A stretch of DNA of 64,000 nucleotides from Leifsonia shinshuensis (lineage in GTDB: Bacteria > Actinomycetota > Actinomycetes > Actinomycetales > Microbacteriaceae), in NCBI RefSeq assembly GCF_013410375.1, contig NZ_JACCFL010000001.1:186001-250000 (forward strand), read 5' to 3'. Below the pieces are notes generated by a model. It had not been told where the DNA came from. It did not search any database and was given only the letters and a program-made list of their open reading frames with translations. The translations under genes were made by a program, and so were the position numbers. Every line of letters starts with the position of its first letter. Positions within the stretch are counted from its first letter, which is position 1. This document shows positions 41,209-51,203 of this stretch, one piece after another.

Positions 41209-43785
41209 ATGAGCACGGCTCCCACAGACACCGCACCGTCGCCGGCGGCGGATCCCTCGCCCGGACGGCCGCCGGCGTGGGCGATGCTGCGCGCCTACGT
41301 GCAGATCGCGCCGGCCAGCGTGAGCCTCGCGGTCATCGTGCTGGCGACCTCCATCGCCACCGGGACCCTGTGGAGCGCCGCGAGCGTCGGCGGCGGCTCC
41401 CTGGTCTGGGCCGCGGGCGTGTCCACGACCATCCGGGCCGGCTTCTGGTGGACGCCGTTCACCGCGCTGTTCGTGCCGGAGGACCCGATCCAGGTCGTGA
41501 TCTCGTTCCTGCTGGCCCTGACCCTGCTCGCCGCCGCCGAACGGCTGCTCGGGACGGTCCGGCTCATCGTCGCCTTCCTCGTCACCGGGGTGCTGGGCAT
41601 CACGATCGGGGTGCTCGGCCAGTGGGCCGCGGCGGGCATCGGCGAGATCCTCGCCCGCGCCACGGAGTTCGACTTCACCCTCGACCCGACGATCGGGATC
41701 GTCGGCGCGCTCGTGGCGGCGAGCGCCTTCGCCACGACGCTGTGGCGCAGGCGCATCCGGCTCCTGACCTTCGCCACGGTGGTCATGTTCGTGCTGTACA
41801 ACGGCGACCAGAACAACGTGTACCGCCTCATCGCCGCGCTGCTCGGTCTCGCGCTCGGCGTGATCCTCCGCCGCGGCCGCGTGCACCGGATGCGCCGCAG
41901 CTCGCACGCCGAGACCCGCAACCTGGTCGCCGCGATCGTCGCGATCACGGCGGTCGGGCCGCTCGCCGCACTGCTGCCGCCCGGTGGCCTCGGGCCGCTT
42001 TCGTTCATCGCCGCGCTCTTCCAGCACCGCCAGGTGGACGCCGTGACCGTGCTGGCGGCCTGCCGTGCGGCCGACACCAGCAACTGCCGCGACGAGCTCG
42101 CGGCCGTCTCGGTGCAGGGTGTCGGCCCACTCCTGCTCAGCCTGCTCCCCCTGGTGCTGCTGATCGTGACCGCCATCGGCCTCCGCCGCGGCCGGCACTT
42201 CGCGTGGGTCCTCGGGATCATCGTGAACGCGGGGATGATCGTCCTCCCGTTCACGGCGCTCCCCGGCGGACGGATCACGATCAACGTGGACAGCCTGGAC
42301 GCGCTGGCGCCCGCGATCGAGGTGCTGCTCTGGCTGATCGCGACGCTGCTGGTCCCGCTGGCGTCGATCGCGCTGCTGGTGGCCACACGCCGCCAGTTCC
42401 AGATCCGCGCGCCCAGGGACGCGGTGGTGCGCTTCACCATCCTGGTGGTGGTCGCGTTCGCGCTGCTCGCGGTGCTGTACCTGATCGCGGCGCTCGGGAC
42501 GCTGTCGTCGTTCGTGCCGGAGGCCTCCATCGGCGACGTCTTCGCCTCCATGCTGCGCCGGTTCGTGCCCTCCGGCTTCGAGTCGGTGCTCGGCTCGGTG
42601 ATCGTCCCGACCGCGCCGTTCACCCTGCTGCTCTACCAGTGGGTGGGCCCGGTGTTCTGGATCATCTTCGTCGTCGGGACCATGCGGCTGTACCGGGCGA
42701 CCTCCACTGGCCGCACCGTCGGCGACGAGCTGCACTTCCGCGAGCTCCTGCACGCCGGCGGCGGCGGGACGCTGGGCTTCATGGGCACCTGGCCCGGCAA
42801 CGTGTACTGGTTCTCCGAGGACGGGGAGGCCGCGGTCGCCTACCGGGTCATCAACGGGGTGGCGATCACCCTGTCCGACCCGGTCTGCCGCCCCGAGCGC
42901 GCGGAGCAGACCATCATCGACTTCATCGGGTTCTGCGACGCCAACAGCTGGACGCCCGCGTTCTACAGCATCCACGGCGCGTTCCTCCCGGTGTTCGAGT
43001 CCCTCGGCTGGCAGAGCGTCTCCGTCGGCGAGGAGACCCTCATGCACCCGCAGACCTTCGACATGCAGGGCAAGCCCTGGCAGAAGGTGCGGCAGGCGCA
43101 CAACCGGGGTGTGAAGGAGCGCATCTCCACGCTGTGGACGACGTGGAACGAGCTGCCCCCGATCCAGCAGACCCAGATCGTCGCGCTGAGCGAGCAGTGG
43201 GTGTCCGAGAAGGAGCTGCCGGAGATGGGCTTCACCCTCGGCGGGATGGCCGAGCTGAAGGACCCCGAGGTGCGGCTCTACCTGGCCTACGACCCGCAGG
43301 GCGACCTCCAGGCGGTCACCAGCTGGCTGCCGAGCTGGCGCGACGGCCGCATCGTCGGCTACACGATCGACTTCATGCGGCGGGCGGACAAGACCATCCC
43401 GGGGATCATGGAGTTCGTGATCGCGTCGGCGGCGCAGCGGATGCGCGGCGAGGGGGTGGAGGTGCTGAGCCTGTCCGGCGCGCCGCTGGCGACGAAGCCG
43501 GCGGGTGCGGCCGCTCCGGAGGACGCCGACGAGGATGGACCCGACGAAGAGCCCGCTGTGATGGACCGGCTGCTCGCGTTCCTCGCCCGGACGCTCGAGC
43601 CCGCGTACGGCTTCCGGTCGCTGTTCGCCTTCAAGAGCAAGTTCAACCCGACCTACGAGACGCTGTGGCTGGCCTACCCCGACGCGGTGTCGCTGCCGGC
43701 GATCGGGAACGCGATCGGGCGGGCGTACCTGCCGGACGCGAACGCGCGGGAGTATGTGGCGCTGGCACGGACTCTGCTGGGGTGA
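41209..43785 (+). CDS. MprF-like phosphatidylglycerol lysyltransferase domain protein (DUF2156)
   Basis: Probably transfers an amino acid from aminoacyl-tRNA to phosphatidylglycerol and so lowers surface negative charge. The 858-residue protein has about 13 membrane helices in residues 25-500, the first six in a rhomboid-like arrangement, then a cytoplasmic DUF2156 catalytic domain (about 505-830) with MGTWPGNVYWFSEDGEAAVAYR, GKPWQKVRQAHNRGVKERIS and YGFRSLFAFKSKFNPTYETLW. Which amino acid is transferred is unknown. An acidic insert (about 765-785) is unusual. Confidence 0.85.
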   Translation: MSTAPTDTAPSPAADPSPGRPPAWAMLRAYVQIAPASVSLAVIVLATSIATGTLWSAASVGGGSLVWAAGVSTTIRAGFWWTPFTALFVPEDPIQVVISFLLALTLLAAAERLLGTVRLIVAFLVTGVLGITIGVLGQWAAAGIGEILARATEFDFTLDPTIGIVGALVAASAFATTLWRRRIRLLTFATVVMFVLYNGDQNNVYRLIAALLGLALGVILRRGRVHRMRRSSHAETRNLVAAIVAITAVGPLAALLPPGGLGPLSFIAALFQHRQVDAVTVLAACRAADTSNCRDELAAVSVQGVGPLLLSLLPLVLLIVTAIGLRRGRHFAWVLGIIVNAGMIVLPFTALPGGRITINVDSLDALAPAIEVLLWLIATLLVPLASIALLVATRRQFQIRAPRDAVVRFTILVVVAFALLAVLYLIAALGTLSSFVPEASIGDVFASMLRRFVPSGFESVLGSVIVPTAPFTLLLYQWVGPVFWIIFVVGTMRLYRATSTGRTVGDELHFRELLHAGGGGTLGFMGTWPGNVYWFSEDGEAAVAYRVINGVAITLSDPVCRPERAEQTIIDFIGFCDANSWTPAFYSIHGAFLPVFESLGWQSVSVGEETLMHPQTFDMQGKPWQKVRQAHNRGVKERISTLWTTWNELPPIQQTQIVALSEQWVSEKELPEMGFTLGGMAELKDPEVRLYLAYDPQGDLQAVTSWLPSWRDGRIVGYTIDFMRRADKTIPGIMEFVIASAAQRMRGEGVEVLSLSGAPLATKPAGAAAPEDADEDGPDEEPAVMDRLLAFLARTLEPAYGFRSLFAFKSKFNPTYETLWLAYPDAVSLPAIGNAIGRAYLPDANAREYVALARTLLG

Positions 43786-43853
43786 GGGCGCTGCTGGGGT
43801 GACGGTCTGCTGACGGCAGACCCGGGATCCTGCCGCGGCCGCGCCGCTCGGCG

Positions 43854-43859
43854 TACGGT
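43854..43859 (+). promoter_or_regulatory. -10 element of the epimerase-like gene
   Basis: TACGGT, 6 nt before the ATG at 43866. Confidence 0.55.
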
Positions 43860-43865
43860 TGCGCC

Positions 43866-44936
43866 ATGACGGTCGACTCCGGCGCCGCGGGGCGCACCGC
43901 GATGATCATCGGCGGGACCGGGCAGATCGGCTCCGCCGCCGCCCGCCGGCTCGCCGCCGACGGCTGGTCCGTGCTGGTCGCCCACCGCGGGCGAAACTTC
44001 GGCGACACCGCCCTGGCCGACCTGGACGTCACCACCGTCCGTCTCGACCGCGACGACACGGACGCCCTGCTCGCGCTGGCGCGCGGGCGCGATCTGATCC
44101 TCGACACGGTCGCGTACGAGCCGAAGCATGCCGACCAGCTCGCCGCGCTCGCTGGCGACGTCGGCTCGCTCGTCGTCATCTCCACCGCTTCCGTCTACAT
44201 CGGCCGGGAGGGCGGCTACCTGGACATCGTGACCGGCCCGGACGACTTCCCCGAGTACCCGCTCCCGCTCCGCGAGACGGACCCGACCGTCGACAACGCC
44301 GAGCGCACATACTCCCCGCTGAAGGCCGCGATGGAGCGCCGGCTGCTCGGGGTCGAGGACCTGCCGGTAAGCATCCTCCGCCCCGGTGCTATCCACGGCC
44401 CATTCAGCCCGGCGCTGCGGGAGTGGTTCTTCATCAAGCGCGCGCTGGACGGCCGCCGGACGGTGCTGCTCTCCGATGACGGCGGCAACCGGTTCAGCAC
44501 GTCCGCCACCGTCAACATCGCCGAGCTGGTCGCCCTGTGCGCCGACCACCCGGGCCGCCGCGTGCTCAACGCCGTCGACGAGGACGACGTGAGCGTCGCG
44601 GAGATCGCTCACGCGGTGTACGCGGCACTCGACCAGGAGGTGGAGGTCGTGACCTTCGCCGGGCCGCCCGTGAACGAGGTCGGCGGCACGCCCTGGAGCG
44701 TCGCGCACCCGCTCCTGCTGAGCATGGCCGCGGCCATCGTGGAACTCGGCTACCGTCAGCCGGTGCCGTACCGCGCGGCCGTGGCGGACGCGGTGGACTG
44801 GGCCGTACGCGAGGTGCGCGCAGGCGAGCGCCGCGGGCAAGGGTGGGAGCAGGTCTTCCCGACGCTCGCACAGCGCGCGGCGGCGGACCGGTGGTTCGAC
44901 TATGAGGCGGAGGATGCTTTCTTGGCGGGGCGATGA
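43866..44936 (+). CDS. NAD-dependent epimerase/dehydratase (extended SDR) family protein
   Basis: Extended short-chain dehydrogenase of 356 residues. NAD(P) site MIIGGTGQIGSAAARRLAADG at 13-33 and VVISTASVYIGREGGY near 105. The catalytic YxxxK is not canonical: the region reads NAERTYSPLKAAMERRLL (about 145), which supplies Tyr-x3-Lys (YSPLK). ILRPGAIHGPF follows. Substrate unknown; resembles reductases/epimerases acting on nucleotide-bound or small sugars. Confidence 0.86.
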   Translation: MTVDSGAAGRTAMIIGGTGQIGSAAARRLAADGWSVLVAHRGRNFGDTALADLDVTTVRLDRDDTDALLALARGRDLILDTVAYEPKHADQLAALAGDVGSLVVISTASVYIGREGGYLDIVTGPDDFPEYPLPLRETDPTVDNAERTYSPLKAAMERRLLGVEDLPVSILRPGAIHGPFSPALREWFFIKRALDGRRTVLLSDDGGNRFSTSATVNIAELVALCADHPGRRVLNAVDEDDVSVAEIAHAVYAALDQEVEVVTFAGPPVNEVGGTPWSVAHPLLLSMAAAIVELGYRQPVPYRAAVADAVDWAVREVRAGERRGQGWEQVFPTLAQRAAADRWFDYEAEDAFLAGR

Positions 44937-44940
44937 CGCC

Positions 44941-45855
44941 TCAGAACACGTACTCCAGCAGATCCAGCCCCACCGTCCGCATCCCGTCGATGACCGCCAG
45001 GCGGGCGGGCAGGGCCGTGTCGTCGAAGTAGGTCGACACCGCGTAGGTGACGCCCGCGCGCGGCCCGCGCAGCACGCCGACCTCGCTGCGGACTCCCGCG
45101 TCGGTGCCCGTCTTGTTGACCAGCAGGATGCCGTGCTCCGGGTGGCGGTGCGAGTGCGGGTCGAGGCCGAATGCGCTCGAGACGAGGGAGAAGTCGCTGT
45201 TCAGGGAGAGCCAGGAGATGACCTGGCGGCTCGTCGCCGCGTCCACGACCTCGCCGCGGGCCAGGGCCGAGAACAGCCAGGTGAGCTCGTTCGCGCTGCC
45301 GACCGAGAGCTGCGGGGCGTCGTCCGGGCCGCGGTGGTCGCGGACCAGGTCCAGGAGGGCCGTGCGGGTGAGGCCGAGGGACTCCGTACGGGCGCTGACG
45401 GCCTCCAGGCCGACGCGCCGCAGCAGGACGTTCGTCGCGAGGTTGTCGCTGGTCGCGCCGACGAGCGCCGCGAGGTCCGCCACCGGCAGGGCGGGGACCT
45501 GCAGGTGCTGCCAGATGCCGGACTCGCCCGCGATGTCCTGCGGGCTGCGGTCGAGCTGGGCCAGCGGGCTCAGCTGGCGGGACTGCAGCCGCGCCGCGAC
45601 CTCCACCAGCAGGAGCACCTTGCCGATGCTCGCCGTCGGCATCACCACGTGGTCGTCCACCGAGAAGAGCACCTCGCCGGTCGACAGGTCCGTCGCGCGC
45701 GCGGAGACCTGGACGCCCTGCACGGCCAGCCGGCCGAGCGCCTCGAAGCCGCGGCTGAACACCTCGGGGGTGGAGGCCGCGGTGCCGCGATGCCGTCCTC
45801 GACGGGCGGTCGCATGCCTGCGGCGGCGCTCGGTCTCCTGGGTCTGGATCGTCAC
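44941..45855 (-). CDS. Serine hydrolase, class A beta-lactamase-like
   Basis: A 304-residue protein with the penicillin-recognising fold. Active-site motifs are present: SxxK at 76-79 (ASIGK), SDN at 136-138 and KTG at 248-250. The omega-loop ExxLN containing the deacylating Glu166 of class A enzymes is not found; the corresponding segment is LLDLVRDHRGPDDA. The N-terminus is Arg-rich with no hydrophobic signal, so the protein is probably not exported by Sec. Real beta-lactamase activity is therefore doubtful. Confidence 0.85.
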   Translation of the reverse strand: MTIQTQETERRRRHATARRGRHRGTAASTPEVFSRGFEALGRLAVQGVQVSARATDLSTGEVLFSVDDHVVMPTASIGKVLLLVEVAARLQSRQLSPLAQLDRSPQDIAGESGIWQHLQVPALPVADLAALVGATSDNLATNVLLRRVGLEAVSARTESLGLTRTALLDLVRDHRGPDDAPQLSVGSANELTWLFSALARGEVVDAATSRQVISWLSLNSDFSLVSSAFGLDPHSHRHPEHGILLVNKTGTDAGVRSEVGVLRGPRAGVTYAVSTYFDDTALPARLAVIDGMRTVGLDLLEYVF

Positions 45856-45924
45856 TGTCGCGCTGGGTCTTTCTTCCGAGTCGGGGGCATCGGTCGGTGC
45901 TGCGGTCCCCCCGGCCCGCCACGC

Positions 45925-45945
45925 GTCGAGGTAGGGCTCCTCGAC
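45925..45945. terminator. Stem-loop between the M13 peptidase and beta-lactamase-like genes
   Basis: GTCGAGG (45925-45931) and CCTCGAC (45939-45945) form a 7-bp stem with a 7-nt loop in the 158-bp gap. It could terminate the M13 transcript or lie in the leader of the next gene; no U-tract. Confidence 0.3.
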
Positions 45946-46013
45946 ACGATAGGGATGATGTTACCCCGGACGGGGGGTCCCGGGGCGATCCCGTTCGCGC
46001 ACGTCGGCGCGCG

Positions 46014-48002
46014 TCACCAGATGGTCACGCGCTCCTCCGGCGCCAGCCACAGCGCGTCGCTCTCGGTGACGCCGAACGTGTCGTAGAAGGCGTCGATGTT
46101 GCGGACGATCTGGTTGCAGCGGAACTCGTTCGGCGAGTGCGGGTCGATCGCCAGCAGACGGATGACCTCCTCGTCGCGGCCCTTCTGCTGCCAGGCCTGC
46201 GCCCACGACAGGAAGAACCGTTCCGCGCCGCTGAGGCCGTCGACCACCGGGGGCTCCTCGCCGCCCAGCGACAGCAGGTAGGCCTTCCACGCGATGCCGA
46301 GGCCGCCCAGGTCGCCGATGTTCTCGCCGATCGTGAGGGCGCCGTTGACGTGGTGGTCGGGCACCTGGGCCGGCGCGAGCGCATCGTACTGGGCGATCAG
46401 GCTGCCGGTGCGCTTCTCGAACGCGGCACGGTCGGCGGCGGTCCACCAGTCGTCGAGCTTGCCGTCGCCGTCGAACTTGGAGCCCTGGTCGTCGAAGCCG
46501 TGGCCGATCTCGTGGCCGATCACGGCGCCGATCGCGCCGTAGTTCGCGGCGGCGTCCCGGCCCTGGTCGAAGAACGGGTACTGCAGGATGGCCGCGGGGA
46601 ACACGATCTCGTTGAAGCCGGGGTTGTAGTACGCGTTGATCGTCTGCGGGGTCATGAACCACTCGTCGCGGTCGATCGGCTTGCCGATCTTGTCCAGCTC
46701 GCGGTTGAACTCGAAGAGGGCGGCGGCGCGCACGTTGCCGACGAGGTCGGTCGGGTCGATGACGAGCGCGGAGTAGTCGCGCCACTTCACCGGGTAGCCG
46801 ATCTTGGGCGTGAACTTGCTCAGCTTGTCGAGCGCGCGCTCGCGGGTGTCCTCACCCATCCACTCGAGCTTCTGGATGCTCTGCCGGTAGGCCTCGATCA
46901 GGTTGGCGACCAGTTCGTCCATCGCCTGCTTGGCGGCGGGCGGGAAGTGCTTCTCGACGTAGATGCGGCCGACGGCCTCCCCCATCACGCCCTCCACGAG
47001 CGAGACGCCGCGCTTCCAGCGGGCGCGCATCTCGGGCGTGCCGGTGAGGGTGCGGCCGTAGAAGTCGAAGTTCGCGTCCACGAAGTCGCCCGTCAGGTAG
47101 GGGGCGGAGTCGTGGATGATCTGCCACGCCAGCCAGTCCTTCCAGGACTGCAGCTTCTCCTCGGTGAGGAGCGCGGCGACGCCGGAGGTGAACGACGGCT
47201 GGCGCAGGACGATCTCGGCGAGGGCGCCCTGCGGAGCGCCGAGGCCGGCGGCCCAGCTGTCGAGGCCGGTGGCGGCGTGCGCGTGGCCGCCGTCCGCCGC
47301 CGCCCCGGCGAACAGGGCGGTCGCGTCGGCCCAGGTGAAAAGGTTGTAGGTCTTCTCGGAGTCGCGGGAGGTCACGTTGTCCCAGTGCTGGGCCGCGATC
47401 TCCACCTCGAGGTCGTAGACGCGCTGGGCGCGCTCCGGCGCGTCCTGGAAGCCGGCCAGCTCGAACATCCGCTGCACGTGCGCGGCGAACGCCTCGCGGA
47501 TCGGGGCGAACCGCTCCTCGCGGAAGTAGGACTCGTCCGGCAGCGAGATACCCGCCTGCTCGGCGAAGACGAGGTAACGGGAGGGGTCGCCCGGGTCGTT
47601 GTCGACGAACAGCTGGTAGATGCCGCCGACGCCGTGCCGCTCCAGCTCGCCGAGGGTCTTCAGGAACTCCGGGATGCTGGACACGTCGCTCGCGATGGCG
47701 AGCTGGGCCTCGATGGGCTTCACCCCGAGCGCGTCGACCCGGTCCTCGTCGAGGAAGCTCGTGTACAGGTCGCCGAACTTGCGCTCCTCGGTGCCCTCCG
47801 GCGCCGACTGGGCGGCCTCGACGATCTCGCGCACGGCCGCCTCCGACTGCTCCGCGAGCTCCATGAAGGAGCCCCAGCGCGCCTTGTCGGACGGGATCTC
47901 GGTGCGGGCGATCCACGTGCCGTTCACGTGCCGGAACAGGTCGTCCTGCGGGCGGATCGTGGGGTCGAGTTCGTCGGTGGCGATGCCGGAGGAGAGCGTC
48001 AT
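46014..48002 (-). CDS. M13 family metallopeptidase (neprilysin-like)
   Basis: Zinc endopeptidase of 662 residues acting on oligopeptides. The zinc site HEIGH lies in GAVIGHEIGHGFDDQGSKFD (about 500), with ENIGDLGG (ExxxD, about 560) completing it and the substrate motif NAYYNPGFNEIVFPAAIL near 455. C-terminal CNQIVRN-like (FRCNQIVRN) is conserved. No signal peptide is visible, so it is probably cytoplasmic, as with many bacterial M13 enzymes. ATG 48002 is 7 nt after TAGGCT. Confidence 0.94.
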   Translation of the reverse strand: MTLSSGIATDELDPTIRPQDDLFRHVNGTWIARTEIPSDKARWGSFMELAEQSEAAVREIVEAAQSAPEGTEERKFGDLYTSFLDEDRVDALGVKPIEAQLAIASDVSSIPEFLKTLGELERHGVGGIYQLFVDNDPGDPSRYLVFAEQAGISLPDESYFREERFAPIREAFAAHVQRMFELAGFQDAPERAQRVYDLEVEIAAQHWDNVTSRDSEKTYNLFTWADATALFAGAAADGGHAHAATGLDSWAAGLGAPQGALAEIVLRQPSFTSGVAALLTEEKLQSWKDWLAWQIIHDSAPYLTGDFVDANFDFYGRTLTGTPEMRARWKRGVSLVEGVMGEAVGRIYVEKHFPPAAKQAMDELVANLIEAYRQSIQKLEWMGEDTRERALDKLSKFTPKIGYPVKWRDYSALVIDPTDLVGNVRAAALFEFNRELDKIGKPIDRDEWFMTPQTINAYYNPGFNEIVFPAAILQYPFFDQGRDAAANYGAIGAVIGHEIGHGFDDQGSKFDGDGKLDDWWTAADRAAFEKRTGSLIAQYDALAPAQVPDHHVNGALTIGENIGDLGGLGIAWKAYLLSLGGEEPPVVDGLSGAERFFLSWAQAWQQKGRDEEVIRLLAIDPHSPNEFRCNQIVRNIDAFYDTFGVTESDALWLAPEERVTIW

Positions 48003-48009
48003 GCGCCCC

Positions 48010-48015
48010 AGCCTA
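48010..48015 (-). promoter_or_regulatory. -10 element of the M13 peptidase gene
   Basis: TAGGCT on the minus strand, 7 nt before the ATG at 48002. Confidence 0.55.
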
Positions 48016-48034
48016 CGGCGCGGCCGCCCGGCTG

Positions 48035-48448
48035 TCAGGTGCGCGCGCCGCCGCTGACGCGCGGGCGTGGGCGGAGGCACGCGTACGAGTTGAGGAACAG
48101 CGCCGCCAGGAGGAGCTCGGCGACGATCGAGACCGTTCCGGAGAGGCTGCCGTAGCCCGCGAGGGAGAAGCCGACGTTCACCACGGCGAGGACCGCGTAG
48201 CCCGAACCGACGAGCAGCGACAGCAGCGGCCGGTTCGTCATCCGCCACCACGGCCGCGCCGCGCTCACCGACTCCCCCGGGCCGCGGAACACGCGCGTCG
48301 CGAAGTACCAGCCGGCGACCTGGAGCACTGTCAGCACGATGGAGGCCGCCTCCGAGTGGAGCGCGTCGAACAACAGCACGAGCACCACGTCGACGGCGAG
48401 CAGCACCGCGACCACGAGCGCCTTCTGCGCCGGAGTGGTGAAACGCAT
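48035..48448 (-). CDS. Hypothetical four-helix membrane protein
   Basis: A 137-residue protein with four predicted membrane helices (about 10-27, 36-54, 75-95 and 102-123) and a basic C-terminus. No family recognised. A GGGGGA at 48456-48461 precedes the ATG as a possible SD. Confidence 0.7.
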   Translation of the reverse strand: MRFTTPAQKALVVAVLLAVDVVLVLLFDALHSEAASIVLTVLQVAGWYFATRVFRGPGESVSAARPWWRMTNRPLLSLLVGSGYAVLAVVNVGFSLAGYGSLSGTVSIVAELLLAALFLNSYACLRPRPRVSGGART

Positions 48449-48563
48449 GGATCGGTCCCCCTGGGTGAGTCGATCACTAGCATTTCAGATGTCGACAGCG
48501 GTGGAGGCCAGGCACGCCGGTCGCCGGACGGATCCGCGGCTCCGTATGCTCGCCGATCCCCCG

Positions 48564-48986
48564 CTACGGCTCGATGAGCAGGCTGCCGCGAGACAGCTCG
48601 AGGACCACCTCGTCGTCGATCGACGTGCGCGCCGAGCGCACCCGGTCGCCCAGCAGCTCCGCGAGCCGGACCCGGTATTCGGCGTGGCCGAATCGGAGCA
48701 CTCGGTTGCCGACGACGAGCGCGGGCCACCGGGTCAGCGTGACCACCAGGCGCAAGTCCTTCTCGAACTCGAGCTGCGGGTCCGAGCCGTCGAAGGTCAC
48801 CCGGGAGAGGACCGCCCCGTGGAGCTCTGCGAGATTGTTGGTGGTGCCGACGGACCAGGCCGCCGAGCGGGCCCGCGCCGATGCGGCCCGGGTCCCTCGC
48901 CGGCGCTCCACCACGATCCACACCACGATCGCGATCACCGACGCGGCGGCGAAGGCCACGCCGAGCCACAGATATCCGGTCGGCAC
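48564..48986 (-). CDS. DUF2550-like membrane-anchored hypothetical protein
   Basis: A 140-residue protein: one N-terminal membrane helix (LGVAFAAASVIAIVVWIVV), a basic stretch, then a beta-rich soluble region with GTTNNLAELHGAVLSRVTFD and a C-terminal acidic DDEVVLELSRGSLLIEP. The family assignment is tentative. GTG 48986 is selected because TATCCT lies 7 nt upstream; a longer reading frame extends into the MarR-type gene but has no plausible coding character. Confidence 0.68.
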   Translation of the reverse strand: MPTGYLWLGVAFAAASVIAIVVWIVVERRRGTRAASARARSAAWSVGTTNNLAELHGAVLSRVTFDGSDPQLEFEKDLRLVVTLTRWPALVVGNRVLRFGHAEYRVRLAELLGDRVRSARTSIDDEVVLELSRGSLLIEP

Positions 48987-48993
48987 GACGATC

Positions 48994-48999
48994 AGGATA
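48994..48999 (-). promoter_or_regulatory. -10 element of the 48564-48986 gene
   Basis: TATCCT on the minus strand, 7 nt before the GTG at 48986. Confidence 0.5.
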
Positions 49000-49023
49000 C
49001 GGGCGCGGTGCTGATGGGGGCCG

Positions 49024-49497
49024 CTACGCGTCCCGCGCCGCGCGGATCTGCTCCCACTCGTTGAGCATGTCGGGCAGGCGGTCCCGCATGAAGCGGTAGA
49101 AGCCGGCCATGTCACGCAGGCGCTCGGTGGCGGGGTCGTCCGGGTCGTCGATCGCCGCCAGGCCGGCATCCGCCTGGTCGGCGAGGACGCCGTAGATCGG
49201 GCTGTTGCGGACCATCAGCGCATACCAGTCGGCGGGCATCTGGTAGAGGTCGCGGCGGCTGCCGTTCTGGGAGAGCCGCCGCACGATCCCGAGGGTCTGC
49301 AGGTAGCGGACCGCGCCGGAGATGGCCGCGGCGCTCACGTCCAGCCGCTCGGCCAGCTGCGCGGCCGTGAGACCGGCCGAGTCGGTCACGGTGAGCGCCA
49401 TCAGCACCCGGGCGGGCATCTTCGGGAACCCCGCGGCGGTCAGCACCGCCGCGGAGTGCTCCATCATCTCCGTCAGCGCCCGTTCGTCCCTGGCCAT
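49024..49497 (-). CDS. GbsR/MarR-family transcriptional regulator
   Basis: A 157-residue winged-helix regulator. The HTH spans about 40-95 with TAAQLAERLDVSAAAISGAV as the recognition region and LSQNGSRRDLYQMP as the wing. It is the third gene after the ABC ATPase and permease (9 bp after the permease stop) and probably represses that operon; operator-like repeats lie upstream of the first gene. Confidence 0.87.
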   Translation of the reverse strand: MARDERALTEMMEHSAAVLTAAGFPKMPARVLMALTVTDSAGLTAAQLAERLDVSAAAISGAVRYLQTLGIVRRLSQNGSRRDLYQMPADWYALMVRNSPIYGVLADQADAGLAAIDDPDDPATERLRDMAGFYRFMRDRLPDMLNEWEQIRAARDA

Positions 49498-49505
49498 TCC
49501 CGTCC

Positions 49506-51203
49506 CTACCCGATCGCGAAGTCGCGGCGGCGGATCAGCACCGCCGAGGCGGCGAGCGCGACGATCGCGATGCCGAACATCCAGTATCCACCGGTCCAAT
49601 CGACCTTCCCGACGACCACGGGCGCGTCCGCGAACGGGGAGACGTGCCGCAGCCAGTCCGGGAGCTTGATCAGGGCGCCGAAGATGCCGATGAAGGCCCC
49701 GGCGCCGAGGGCGGCCCAGCCGACCGGGACGGTCCAGCTCGGCAGCACCACGAACACCAGCGTCAGCACGCCCAGGTAGACCAGGGCCACCGGGAACTGC
49801 GCGGCGGCGGCGGCGAACGCGTCGTTGAAGCTCGACGCCTTCTCGCCGGCCGCGATGGCAGACAGCCCGGCGGCGAGGGCCGCGGCCACCAGCACCAGCA
49901 CGATCGCGATCAGGCCGACCAGGACGAAGTCGAACAGCCAGCGCACGCGGGAGACCGGAGTCGCCATCATCACCTCGGCCGAGCCGCCGACCTCCTCCTG
50001 CCGCAGCCGGATGACCGCCTGCACCGCGCAGGCCGCGGCGAGCACGCCGACGATCGACATGATCGCGGAGAGGAACAGCGCCGTCATCGGTCCGGAGCCG
50101 CCCGCGCCCAGGTGGGCGACGGCATCCCGGATGTTCGCCAGGTTGGGGTCGTTGGCGATCGAGGAGCTGACCACGCTGCCGAGCGCCCCCGCGAGGACAC
50201 CGGTCAGGAGGCCGCCGACCGTCCAGCCGAGGATCGTCGGCCACTGCAGGCGCCAGGCGAGCCCCAGCGGGCCGTTCAGCGTCGGCAGCGCGTCCGCGCG
50301 CCCCGCGCGCTCCGGGACGATTCCCGCGCCCGAGTCGCGCACGGCCTGGAGGCCGAACACGGCGGCGATGAGCACGACGGCGAACCCGAGCTGCAGAAGC
50401 AGCGGCGTCCAGTCGTTGCGCACCCACGGGGAGAACTGCTCGCCCCAGCCGATCGGGCTGAGCCAGGTGGGCCAGCCGGACACCATGGTCGTCCCGCTGC
50501 TCGTGACCGTGCCGATCGCGTCGCCGATCCCGCGCAGCACCCAGGCCAGCACGACGACGGCGGAGGCGTATCCATTGGCGCCGCGGGAGGTGCTCATCAC
50601 CTGCGCGAGCAGGAGGCCGACCGCGAGGAAGGCGATGCCCGCGCCGCCGACCGCCGCGCCGGCGACGAGCGAGCCGTACGCGGGCAGGCCCGCCGCCATG
50701 AAGCCGAGCGCGGTCGCGAGCGCCAGCACGATGTCCGCGAGGACGCCGTGGACGACCGTGGCCACGGTGGGCGTCAACCGCGCCGCCGGGGTGGAGCCGA
50801 TCAGCTCGGCGCGGCCCGACTCCTCCTCCGCGCGCGAGTGCCGCACGGCGAGGAAGGTGTTCATGAGGCCGGCGAGCAGCGCCAGGAAGGTGTAGATCTC
50901 GAAGAAGGTGACCGCGGCGAGTCCGGTCCCCTGCGGCAGCCCGCGGAGGACGAGGACGGTCGGATTGGCGATCGCCAGCCGGATGAGCTCCTCGCGGCCG
51001 GCCGCCGACCCGTAGGTCTGGACGATGCTCGCGGCCGAGAACAGCGCGAGGAAGGCGATGGAGAGGATCCAGATGAGCAGCTGCCAGCGGTCGCGCCGCA
51101 GGCGCTGACGGAGCAGGACCCCGAGGGTCGCGACGCGTCCGCGCTCGGGGACCGCGGTCTGCCCGGCCCGCGCGGCCGGGCGGTCGGTGGTCGTGGTGCT
51201 CAT
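49506..51203 (-). CDS. ABC exporter permease (polyketide-antibiotic type)
   Basis: A 565-residue permease with about 12 helices, two copies of a six-helix unit (about 45-260 and 300-560), as in TnrB3/polyketide exporter permeases. [20 protein letters not shown] near 490 is a conserved C-terminal stretch. It should export a hydrophobic compound together with the ATPase whose gene it overlaps (ATGA at 51200-51203). Compound unknown. Confidence 0.88.
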   Translation of the reverse strand: MSTTTTDRPAARAGQTAVPERGRVATLGVLLRQRLRRDRWQLLIWILSIAFLALFSAASIVQTYGSAAGREELIRLAIANPTVLVLRGLPQGTGLAAVTFFEIYTFLALLAGLMNTFLAVRHSRAEEESGRAELIGSTPAARLTPTVATVVHGVLADIVLALATALGFMAAGLPAYGSLVAGAAVGGAGIAFLAVGLLLAQVMSTSRGANGYASAVVVLAWVLRGIGDAIGTVTSSGTTMVSGWPTWLSPIGWGEQFSPWVRNDWTPLLLQLGFAVVLIAAVFGLQAVRDSGAGIVPERAGRADALPTLNGPLGLAWRLQWPTILGWTVGGLLTGVLAGALGSVVSSSIANDPNLANIRDAVAHLGAGGSGPMTALFLSAIMSIVGVLAAACAVQAVIRLRQEEVGGSAEVMMATPVSRVRWLFDFVLVGLIAIVLVLVAAALAAGLSAIAAGEKASSFNDAFAAAAAQFPVALVYLGVLTLVFVVLPSWTVPVGWAALGAGAFIGIFGALIKLPDWLRHVSPFADAPVVVGKVDWTGGYWMFGIAIVALAASAVLIRRRDFAIG

